A stretch of 23,141 nt of DNA from JAHIEZ01 sp964598275. Lineage in GTDB: Bacteria > Patescibacteriota > Microgenomatia > UBA12405. Below, one piece after another: positions 1 to 7,668 of this stretch (within the stretch, counting starts at the first letter, position 1; every line of letters starts with the position of its first letter). The stretch is taken from positions 1-23,141 of the forward strand of contig CAZRAZ010000006.1 in NCBI GenBank assembly GCA_964598275.1, given 5' to 3'. A model generated the notes under the pieces. The model was not told the DNA's origin and did not search any database. It was given only the letters and a program-made list of their open reading frames with translations. The translations under genes and the position numbers were made by a program.

Positions 1-17
1 ATTAAAAAAAATAGAAA

Positions 18-1919
18 ATGAATTGGTTTGTTTTGTTAGATGTTTCTAAGTTTTATTTTGTGGCTGTTTTTTTGACTTTTATTTTTTCACTTCCACTTTT
101 TGTTTTTCTTATCAAAAAGAATGAAAAAATTGATTTATTTTTGATATATATTTCTGGTGTTTTAAATTTATTTTGTTGTTTATTTTTTTATGCGAGTATA
201 AATTATTTTTGGGATATAAGAAATTTCAGTATTGTTATATTCTCTTTTTTATTGCTTTTTATTGAACTAGTTTTTGTGTTTTATGTATTTAGAAAAAATG
301 ATTTTAAAATAGAGATAAGTAATGGCAAATGGTATGGTGTCATTTTTTTATTAAGTTTGGGGATGTTTTATTACTTGAATAATAATTATTTTGACGTTGA
401 GGAAAAATCTTTTTTTCTTCCTGGCTATTCTATAAATCATGATTATGTTGTTTCGGTGAGTGCGGTTCGATCATTTTTTGACTTTAGCGAAGAAATAAAT
501 AATAGTCCTGTTCTGAAAGGGTCTTTTGGTTTACACAAGGAAACTGGGTATCCGGAAGGGGGTTTTTATATGAATGTATTTTTTGCAAAATTATTAAAAA
601 GTGATCCTTATTTTTTATATCAAAGGGTGGTTCTTTGGTTGTCTTTATTATCTTTGTTCATCATTAATTATTTTGCAATTAATTATTTTAAAAAGTTGAA
701 TTTTCTAGCTAGATTTGGATTAGCAATTATTTCGGTTTTGAGTGTATTTAACTTTTTATCTTTAAGTATTATTAACACTTCAGTTTTGGCTTCTGTCATT
801 GTTATCCCTTTTGTATTTTTTGCAATTTTATGGACGGTGTTGCATTTGAATGAAAAAGAAAAGAATCCACTGTTCTTGCTGTTTCTTTTAATGAGTTTGG
901 CTGTCGTGATCTTTGTGTATTCATATTTTAATGTAATTTATTATGTTTTTTTTATTATTTGTTTACCTTTTGTCGTAGGTTTTAGAAAGTTTAATAAAAA
1001 ATTTCTTTTTAAAATATCGGTTGTCTTTTTAATTTCATTCTTGTTACCCTTGAATTTTTTTAAAACCAGAGATATTTTGAAAAGACAATTATCTTCAGAT
1101 AATAAAGAAATCAATGTTTTTAAAGGAGGGACGATGGGCAATACCATTGGTTTTGTTAACCCGATGATAACCTTTTCAATATGGAGTTCCAATGCTGACT
1201 ATAGGTTTTTTGTAGCTAATCATTATGACACTTGGTTATTTTTTAGTTTTTTTTATTTATTGTTTGTATTAATAATGTTGGGAAAACTGAAGAAGAGTAC
1301 GCGTAAACTTATTTTAATGGTTTGTTTGCCTTTTTTATTGCTAGTGTTGATGACGTTTTGGATAAACAAATCTTCATATCAGAACGTAAAGGCATTGAAT
1401 GTGTTTGCTACTGTCTGGCCCTTTGTCTTGTTTTTAATGTTATTTGAGAATTTGAGAGATAAAAGATGGTGGTTAAAATTGATAACGATTTTGTATCTAT
1501 GTGTATATTGTTTTTTTGCTTTAAAGGGGGCGATTTTTGCCTGTAGTTATGCAGGAAGGCCATTGGTGAAGAGTAATCTTGAATTGGCAAAAATAAGTGA
1601 TGACTTTTGTCAAAATAACGATAAGAAACTATTTTTGGGAAGAGACGAGCTGTCCGTGTATTTTTTGATTAAGTGTAAAAATATATTTTTTAATTACGAT
1701 AGGTTTTTTAATAATCAAGGTTTTTGGGAAATAATTAAATTAAATAAAATGAGTGGTTTGGATGCAAAATGTGAGCCCGATTCTTTAAGGTTGACGGAGA
1801 TTGATTATTCAGTTGGGTATGAAAGTATTTTGGTTGATAAGTGTTTTAAGTTTAAAAACGATGATTATGAGCTGGTAAAAGAATATGAAGTCTATCGCTG
1901 GTATAAGAAAAAAAATTAG
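18..1919 (+). CDS. Large polytopic membrane protein, unknown function (paralogue A)
   Basis: A 633-residue integral membrane protein of no family I can name. Four hydrophobic segments lie in the first ~120 residues, then a probable outside loop (~122-200) containing a GY-x-IN-x-D stretch (D142) and a YPEGG-like stretch, then about seven or eight further membrane segments, and a soluble C-terminal domain from ~535 with several cysteines. All these landmarks recur in the protein at 7669-9621, so the two are clearly paralogues; the C-terminal cysteines (the ones before the LFLGRDEL motif, after it, and near the end) are kept in both. The overall plan resembles GT-C glycosyltransferases, but I see no certain catalytic DE/DD pair, so this is only a guess from shape and neighbours. 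The start is the first ATG, 17 bases into the window; its promoter lies outside. The 3' end overlaps the next, broken gene by 35 bases. Confidence 0.8.
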   Translation: MNWFVLLDVSKFYFVAVFLTFIFSLPLFVFLIKKNEKIDLFLIYISGVLNLFCCLFFYASINYFWDIRNFSIVIFSFLLLFIELVFVFYVFRKNDFKIEISNGKWYGVIFLLSLGMFYYLNNNYFDVEEKSFFLPGYSINHDYVVSVSAVRSFFDFSEEINNSPVLKGSFGLHKETGYPEGGFYMNVFFAKLLKSDPYFLYQRVVLWLSLLSLFIINYFAINYFKKLNFLARFGLAIISVLSVFNFLSLSIINTSVLASVIVIPFVFFAILWTVLHLNEKEKNPLFLLFLLMSLAVVIFVYSYFNVIYYVFFIICLPFVVGFRKFNKKFLFKISVVFLISFLLPLNFFKTRDILKRQLSSDNKEINVFKGGTMGNTIGFVNPMITFSIWSSNADYRFFVANHYDTWLFFSFFYLLFVLIMLGKLKKSTRKLILMVCLPFLLLVLMTFWINKSSYQNVKALNVFATVWPFVLFLMLFENLRDKRWWLKLITILYLCVYCFFALKGAIFACSYAGRPLVKSNLELAKISDDFCQNNDKKLFLGRDELSVYFLIKCKNIFFNYDRFFNNQGFWEIIKLNKMSGLDAKCEPDSLRLTEIDYSVGYESILVDKCFKFKNDDYELVKEYEVYRWYKKKN

Positions 1920-3437
1920 TTTTGGAATTATTTTTTTACTAATCTTTTTGATATGGGTTATATATAAAAAGTTAAGTTTACGGAGTATAGTGTTGTGGGA
2001 TGAGTCGATGTATATATTGACGGGTTTTAAATATTATCAGGCGCTTACCAATTTTGATTTTGTTTCCGTTTGGCAAATGATAAAAATGGGTGTTGAATAC
2101 TCCTTTTTACAGGCTTTGTGGATGGGAGTGTTTGGTAGAGTGTTTGGTTATTCGATAGAAATGGCCAGATTGGCTAATTTGATTTTAGCGATACCGATTG
2201 TGAAAATAATTTTTTTAATTTGTGATCAATTAAAAAAGGATGGTTGGCGACTGAAAATAATTTTCTGTTTTTGTTTTTCAGTTCGCCTTTATTGCTCTAT
2301 GTGATGTCAACAGCCTTAAGAGAGACAATGGGCTTGTTGTTTGGCTTGTTGAGCTTGTATTGGTACATGTCGTTTAGAGATAAAAAGAATCGATGGTTTG
2401 CTTTCTTGACCGGTTTGGCAATGAGTTTGGTGTTCTTTGTAAGGTTTCATTGGGGAGTAATGGTGATAACAGGAATAGGGATTGACCTATTGATATCTTT
2501 TGGTAGAAGAGAATTGCGATTAGCGGATATTAAAAAATTTGGTTAATTTTTGCCGTTGTTTCCATTGTTTTATATGTTTGGGTACTGATGCCTGTAGGTA
2601 ATTTGGCTAGACTGGTAGTTTTTATGAAGAATATTGATGATCATCGCGCTGGTTTTTTAACTCATATATTTTTTTATTTTTTTCATTTAGCGGTTAGCTA
2701 TACATTTTCTTGGGTGGCATTTCTGATATTGTTCTGGTTTTTCGTGATGGTTTTTATAAAAAAAATTTGATAATTATAAGGTAAGAATTTTAGCGATTTT
2801 GTTTTTTATTAATTTGTTTTTGTTTTTGGGAAGAACAGGGAAAAATCAGGCCAGATATGTCTTTTTGGGAGTACCGCCCTTTTTTATCTTGGCAAATTAC
2901 GGTTTTTTGCTTTATCATCAAAAATTAAAAGTGGTTATGAGAAAAGGATATTGGGGAAAAGGTCTGTTGTTTTTAGTTGCCTTGATTATGCTGATTAATA
3001 TTTTGTCTCTAGTAAAAAGAGTCAAGCCTGTAGTGTCGCATAATTCGAATTCGAGGATATTTTATGAGACTGAGTTTCAAAAAGACCGGTATTTTAGTTT
3101 TGCCGTAAAAGATTGGCCTAAAGGAGGGCTGAGAAATAAAGAAAAAATTGGAGACTTGTTTAATTATGTATTTTCAAAAATAGACATAAACAAACCGGTT
3201 GAATTAGTTGGTGGGGCGAATGAGTTTAGTCCGTTTTTAGAAGATGCTTACTTGTCTTATGCGGTAACGTTTTGGATTGAACCTGGAACTATGTTTGATA
3301 CTAAGGATTATAATGACAATAATAGATTTGTCAGTGAGTTAGAAATAGAAAAGAAGCAATTTGGGGAAAAATATATGATTATCGACCAAAAAGATTTTTT
3401 AGATTTAGGTTGTCAAGTAAAAATTTTAGCTAGGTGA
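1885..3437 (+). pseudogene. Broken GT39-like GT-C glycosyltransferase (three frameshifts)
   Basis: Four consecutive reading-frame pieces join into one protein of roughly 515 residues. Piece 1 (from ATG 1885) has the first-loop motif LWDESMY, the acidic pair typical of GT39/ArnT-type enzymes that use polyprenyl-phosphate sugars. The frame passes to a second piece at the A6 run 2232-2237 (one base short), to a third at the A6 run 2532-2537 (one base short), and to a fourth at the A8 run 2758-2765 (one base extra). The fourth contains GRTGKNQARYVFLGVPPFFI, like the conserved Arg/Tyr-Pro region after the last loops of GT39 proteins, and a soluble tail. Text is continuous across each join, with no other loss. 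Net shift is -1, so no full product is made without slippage. T8-T9 runs in neighbouring genes are intact, which favours real decay over systematic sequencing error, though error cannot be excluded. Confidence 0.75.
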
Positions 3438-3442
3438 AAAGG

Positions 3443-5482
3443 CTATTTTTGCGAAAAAAGCATAATAAAAAATTCTCTAAAAGGGGTGTCTTTTTGTTTT
3501 TTTAAGATAAAATTTTGTTGAGAGAATTTATTGATAAAATATTTTTTTGAAAAGGTTTTTTCTTTAACATTGTTTCTTAAAAAATGGCCAAGAATGGAAA
3601 TGGCTTGTCCAAATAAAGAAAAATGATTTGGTTGAATAATAAGAATATGTTTTTTGGAAAGTCTGGCCATTTCTTGAATAATAGGAGTAGGGTCGTCAAA
3701 ATGTTCCAGTAGTCCTTCTGAAAAGACGAGATCAAAACTGTTTGATTTGTATCTTGTTTTAAGAGCATCATCTAAAAATATATTTTTTCCTTTTATAAGA
3801 CCCTTTTTTTGACATATCTTTATTGAAGATGGGCTTTTGTCAATACCGATGCTGTTTTTATAACCGGTTTTGAAAAAAGACAGGAGAGTTCTACCTTCAC
3901 CGCAGCCAAGATCAAGAATTTTACTTGTCTTTGTTAACTTTTGATCTTTTATTAAATTGAGAGCTAGAGAAAGAGATTTTTGTTGCGACCAAACTCCAAA
4001 GCCAGTTACTCCGGTATAGTTTTGCCAATAATTTTCCCAAGTGCTGTCGAGTGGAGGGGTGTCGATTTCTAACATACCGGCATATTGTGTTTGTTTGTTT
4101 TTGCTGAACAGATAAGGAAAAAAGAAAGCGGCAGATCTGATAAGTCTAGCCCATTCGTAGGGCTTGGTAACCATCCTTAAGAAAAAATAAGGGTTCAGGT
4201 AGACCTGTTTGATAGACCATCGGTTCCATTTATTAATTTCCTCCCAAGAAAGGTGAGGATAATTGACTTCCCCCTGAGAATTTAGATAGTTATTTTTTTT
4301 TAGATAGTCATAAAAAGGAGTTTGGGGATATGGTTTGGGCAAAGTGATGGTATAACGTTGAACCGGTAATTTTTTTGCCCATTTGACTGTTTGTTTGATT
4401 GTGTTGACGGTTTCGCCGGGGAGGCCGGTGATAAAATCAGCGACAATAAAAAGACCGGCTTTATTGGCATTCTGGGCAAATTTTTTTGCTAGAGTGGGAG
4501 TAGTTCCCTTTTTGATGTTTTTTAAAATCTCTAGATTACCGGATTCAAAACCAACATGCATGGTGCGACAGCCGGCTTTTTTCATAAGTTTTAAAGTATC
4601 CAGATCGAGAGTGGGACGAGCATAGCAACTCCAGCAAACTTTAAGTTTTTGTTTTAAAATGGCTTTCGAAATTTGGATAGCCCTATCTTTGACTAGGGTA
4701 TCATCTTGAAAAAATACCTCTTTAATATATGGCATCTTTTTCTTGATGAATTTTAGCTCGTCAATAACGCTATCTATAGTTCTAGTCCGATAGCGGGGAT
4801 TGACGCCTTTGTTGATGGTGTGAGGCCAAAGACAGAAGGTACAAAGTCCCCATTGACAACCTCGGCCGGTAAAAAGATCAACAAAGGGATGTTGATGTCC
4901 GGTTTGGTGATATTTATTGATATTGAGGTGGCGTCGGTAGACATTGGTGACAAAAGGGAATTGTGCCATTTGTTCTGAAGTGACGGGAGGGCGGTCGGGA
5001 TTTTTTATGATTTGATTATTTTTTTTGTAGTAAAGACCCGGTATTTTATTTTTTGGTAAACGGTTAGCCAAGTCAAGAACGGTAAAATCAAACTCACCTT
5101 TGGCAAGCATATCTATCCCTTTGGCTGATTTAAGGGTTTGAAGAGGATTAATAGAGGCCCAGGGACCAACCATAACGACTTTTGCTTTAGTTATTTTTTT
5201 AATTTGCTGACCGATTTCGATATCGTTTTTGAGACTGGCTGTAGAAAAGTAGAGAATGAGAAGTTCCGGTTTGAATTTTTTGGCAAGGTTAAAAACTTGC
5301 GATCGAGTGGTGTGACTTTGAGCATCGACAAGTTTTGCTTGATGTCCATTTTTTTCAAGTAGACCGGTAGCATAAGCCAAATAAATGGGGAACCACTGAC
5401 TACCGGATATGCCAACAACAGCCCATCGGGCATTACGCATAAAATTTTTGACAAAAGGAGGATTTAGAAGTAATACTTTCAT
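3443..5482 (-). CDS. B12-binding radical SAM protein fused to a C-terminal SAM methyltransferase
   Basis: A 679-residue, three-part protein. Residues 1-145 have the look of a cobalamin-binding Rossmann domain (LLLNPP start, later GPWAS). The radical SAM barrel runs from ~200 to ~390, with cluster cysteines C209, C214 and C217 in the GC-x-WG-x-C-x-x-C form common in the B12 subgroup, and a GFESG motif at ~311-315. From ~500 a class I methyltransferase follows, with motif I LDLGCGEG (523-530) and an acidic GID downstream. Known family roles include methylation at unactivated carbons and rearrangements on lipids, peptides and antibiotics; the substrate here is unknown, but its place after two glycosyltransferases suggests a glycan or lipid carrier. 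The ATG directly abuts the upstream TAA (TAAATG), so translation is probably coupled. The fusion could carry out two different SAM-dependent steps on one substrate; this is inference. Confidence 0.88.
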   Translation of the reverse strand: MKVLLLNPPFVKNFMRNARWAVVGISGSQWFPIYLAYATGLLEKNGHQAKLVDAQSHTTRSQVFNLAKKFKPELLILYFSTASLKNDIEIGQQIKKITKAKVVMVGPWASINPLQTLKSAKGIDMLAKGEFDFTVLDLANRLPKNKIPGLYYKKNNQIIKNPDRPPVTSEQMAQFPFVTNVYRRHLNINKYHQTGHQHPFVDLFTGRGCQWGLCTFCLWPHTINKGVNPRYRTRTIDSVIDELKFIKKKMPYIKEVFFQDDTLVKDRAIQISKAILKQKLKVCWSCYARPTLDLDTLKLMKKAGCRTMHVGFESGNLEILKNIKKGTTPTLAKKFAQNANKAGLFIVADFITGLPGETVNTIKQTVKWAKKLPVQRYTITLPKPYPQTPFYDYLKKNNYLNSQGEVNYPHLSWEEINKWNRWSIKQVYLNPYFFLRMVTKPYEWARLIRSAAFFFPYLFSKNKQTQYAGMLEIDTPPLDSTWENYWQNYTGVTGFGVWSQQKSLSLALNLIKDQKLTKTSKILDLGCGEGRTLLSFFKTGYKNSIGIDKSPSSIKICQKKGLIKGKNIFLDDALKTRYKSNSFDLVFSEGLLEHFDDPTPIIQEMARLSKKHILIIQPNHFSLFGQAISILGHFLRNNVKEKTFSKKYFINKFSQQNFILKKQKDTPFREFFIMLFSQK

Positions 5483-6472
5483 TTATTTATAGTTCCATTT
5501 TTTACCGGTACCCAAAAGTAATTCTTTGGTGTAACCGAAAGACCAGGCGAAAAACATAATCAAAACAGCATAAACTAGATTTAGCGCAATGATGACTGAT
5601 TTTGAAAGAAAAAGTGCGTAGGCGAGTAGGCAAAGATTGGTTATTAGGATGGTTTTAAGGATAATGGGAATAAAACTGGGAAAAATGACGGAAAAAAGTA
5701 AGATAAGAACAAGAAAAGGGAGAAAGAGTCCAACTAAGTTTTGAGTTGGGGTGATTTTCTTGACCCTTTTTCTTTTGAGAAGGATTTTTGCTTGAGCATA
5801 GCGCATCATTTGGTTAAACCAACGGTTTGGAGTAGAACGACGGAAATGAGTGACGATAACGTCGGGGACATAGAGTAACCTGTAACCTGCTTTTACGATT
5901 GATTCTGTCATGAGGACGTCTTCTCCTTCAACCATACCCTCATCAACCGGCATGGCTTTTTTAAGGGCTTGATATCGGTAGATGGCGTTTGATCCGTGAG
6001 ATCGGCTTTTGATGATTTTTTGATGTTGACTAGTTGGAGAACCTGCATTAAAGAAAAAGGCAATGTTGAAAATAAGGCCGACAGCTTTGCCAAAGGGACG
6101 CTCATATTCGGGAATAAGATTGGGGCCACTGACACCTCCTACTTTTGGATTTTCAAAATATTTTAGAGTATTTTTCAGCCAATTTTTATCAAAGGTACAG
6201 TCAACATCACTAAAGGCAATTAAGGAGCCTTTGGCAACTTTGAAACCGAGATTGCGACCAGAGACGACTAAGCTTTTTGGATTATCGATAACTTTGGCTC
6301 CAAGAGAAAGAGAGATTTTTTTTGTTTGGTCTTGAGATCTACCGTCGGCAATAATTATTTCTAGCCTGTTTTTGGGGTAATTAAGCTGATTTAAACTGTT
6401 TAAACACTGTTTGATTAATTCTTGGCCATTTTTGACAGGAATGACGACGGAGATGAAGGGGTATGTTTTCAT
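5483..6472 (-). CDS. Family 2 glycosyltransferase with C-terminal membrane helices
   Basis: A 329-residue protein that starts as a GT-A fold family 2 enzyme: VVIPVKNGQE near residue 10, IADGRSQDQT at ~41-50, the metal-binding DVD at 89-91 (FSDVDCTFD), a conserved GPN turn and an EGEDV acidic motif in the acceptor half. The last ~85 residues form about three hydrophobic segments, so the enzyme is membrane-anchored with the catalytic part in the cytoplasm. It probably transfers a sugar from a nucleotide donor to a lipid carrier or a growing glycan. Its ATG overlaps the TGA of the gene before it by four bases (ATGA), and its own TAA touches the ATG of the B12-radical SAM gene, so these three genes form one operon. 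Donor and acceptor cannot be read from the sequence. Confidence 0.9.
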   Translation of the reverse strand: MKTYPFISVVIPVKNGQELIKQCLNSLNQLNYPKNRLEIIIADGRSQDQTKKISLSLGAKVIDNPKSLVVSGRNLGFKVAKGSLIAFSDVDCTFDKNWLKNTLKYFENPKVGGVSGPNLIPEYERPFGKAVGLIFNIAFFFNAGSPTSQHQKIIKSRSHGSNAIYRYQALKKAMPVDEGMVEGEDVLMTESIVKAGYRLLYVPDVIVTHFRRSTPNRWFNQMMRYAQAKILLKRKRVKKITPTQNLVGLFLPFLVLILLFSVIFPSFIPIILKTILITNLCLLAYALFLSKSVIIALNLVYAVLIMFFAWSFGYTKELLLGTGKKWNYK

Positions 6473-7617
6473 TTTTTTGAGGGAATACCCATAATGCTGA
6501 AGAAGAAGGAGGCGAAAAAACCCTGAACACCAAGAGAGAGAAGAGTGCTGGCGAAAATGGCCTGTCTGAGAGCAGAAAGTTGACCGAAGCCTGTTTTTGC
6601 CCAGTTTAAGAAGATGTCGATATTTAGAACTACTCCAATAATGATAAAAATAAGACTGGTAAAAACTCCCTTTTCCAGGTTAAAAAATTTACAAAGTGTT
6701 TTTAGAAGACGACTATTTTTTTGGAAACCCTTGCTAATGACAAAAACTTTGGCATAAAAACCAGTGACGATAATTTGAAAGCCAATTACGGTTAGAAGAG
6801 AAGCCAGTATCATGGAATGAAGATCATAGCCATGGCCATTGATATACCAAACACCGTAAGAGAGTCGAACGAGAAAAATAGAACCGAGGAGGAAAAGAAA
6901 TATGCCTGGAATTAAAAAAAGATGATTAGGACTGTACATGAGTAAAAATCTAAGATGTCTCCAGGCGTCTCTAAGTCCGACTAATTTTGTCTCTCCTTTT
7001 CTGGGATAGTAATGAATAGGAATTTCAAAAATTTTTAAATTATTCTGGAGAGCCTTAACAACCATTTCTGAGGCAAATTCCATACCGGTGGTTTGGAGGT
7101 CCATTTTTTTTAGAGCAGTTTTGTTAAAAGCTCTCATGCCACAATGTGAGTCAGAAATTTTGGTGTGGTACATAATTTTTAAGAGTCCGGATAGAATTGG
7201 ATTGCCTATGTATTGATGTGACCAAGTCATGGCGCCAGGAAGGATTTCGCCTTTGAAACGAGAACCCATAACCAGATCATAGCCTTGACGGAGTGGTTTG
7301 ACAAAATGATGTAACTTTCTGAAATCGTATGTGTCGTCAGAGTCCCCCATGATGATATATTTGCCGGTGGCAGATGAAAATCCTTTTAGGTAAGCACTGC
7401 CATAACCTTTTCTGGATTCAGAAACAACTTTGGCTCCGAGTGATTTGGCGATTTTAACAGAGTTGTCGGTAGAGCCGTTGTCTGAAATTATAATTTCTGC
7501 ATTAAGGTTGTGTTTTTTGATAGATTGCTGGGCTTTTTTGATGGATGCGCTAATCCCCTCTTGTTCATTGTAGCAGGGCATGACGACTGATATTTCCGGA
7601 ATTTTTTTTGTTTTCAC
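6469..7617 (-). CDS. Membrane-bound family 2 glycosyltransferase, polyprenyl-phosphate sugar synthase type
   Basis: A 382-residue protein of the DPM1/GtrB-like family 2 group: VVMPCYNEQEG at 11-21, IISDNGSTDNS at ~43-53, and the acidic motif GDSDDTYDF at 91-99. Four hydrophobic segments follow from ~230, as in enzymes that move hexose from a nucleotide sugar to polyprenyl phosphate on the inner face of the membrane. Such lipid-linked sugars are the donors of GT-C enzymes, and at least two GT-C-like genes lie in this window, so a supplier role is attractive (inference). The start is GTG at 7617-7615; no ATG fits in frame upstream. A TATAAT box ends nine bases before it, so the transcript probably has almost no leader. 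It heads the three-gene minus-strand operon that ends at 3443. Confidence 0.9.
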   Translation of the reverse strand: MKTKKIPEISVVMPCYNEQEGISASIKKAQQSIKKHNLNAEIIISDNGSTDNSVKIAKSLGAKVVSESRKGYGSAYLKGFSSATGKYIIMGDSDDTYDFRKLHHFVKPLRQGYDLVMGSRFKGEILPGAMTWSHQYIGNPILSGLLKIMYHTKISDSHCGMRAFNKTALKKMDLQTTGMEFASEMVVKALQNNLKIFEIPIHYYPRKGETKLVGLRDAWRHLRFLLMYSPNHLFLIPGIFLFLLGSIFLVRLSYGVWYINGHGYDLHSMILASLLTVIGFQIIVTGFYAKVFVISKGFQKNSRLLKTLCKFFNLEKGVFTSLIFIIIGVVLNIDIFLNWAKTGFGQLSALRQAIFASTLLSLGVQGFFASFFFSIMGIPSKK

Positions 7618-7626
7618 TTATACATT

Positions 7627-7632
7627 ATTATA
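7627..7632 (-). promoter_or_regulatory. Putative -10 box for the 7617 operon
   Basis: Reads TATAAT on the minus strand and ends nine bases before the GTG start at 7617. Transcription from it would begin about three bases before the start codon. No convincing -35 hexamer is seen at 16-18 bases upstream. Confidence 0.55.
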
Positions 7633-7656
7633 TCCTAGAAATGTGTTTTTCTGAGG

Positions 7657-7662
7657 TATAAT
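7657..7662 (+). promoter_or_regulatory. Putative -10 box giving a leaderless transcript for 7669
   Basis: A perfect TATAAT ends six bases before the ATG at 7669, so the expected transcription start falls on or beside the start codon. Only 24 bases separate it from the divergent -10 box at 7627-7632, so the two promoters should compete for polymerase. No clear -35 element. Confidence 0.6.
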
Positions 7663-7668
7663 GTTTTG

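Noticed and set aside
1885..3437. Programmed frameshifting as the normal mode of expression of the GT39-like gene
   Set aside because: Three separate shifts, two in one direction and one in the other, would all be needed, with no stimulatory structure seen; decay or sequencing error is simpler. Kept only as a test in the findings.
3441..3462. Short A/T hairpin around 3443-3461 as a terminator
   Set aside because: The stem is weak, almost all A-T, and lies inside the 3' end of the minus-strand gene; not convincing.
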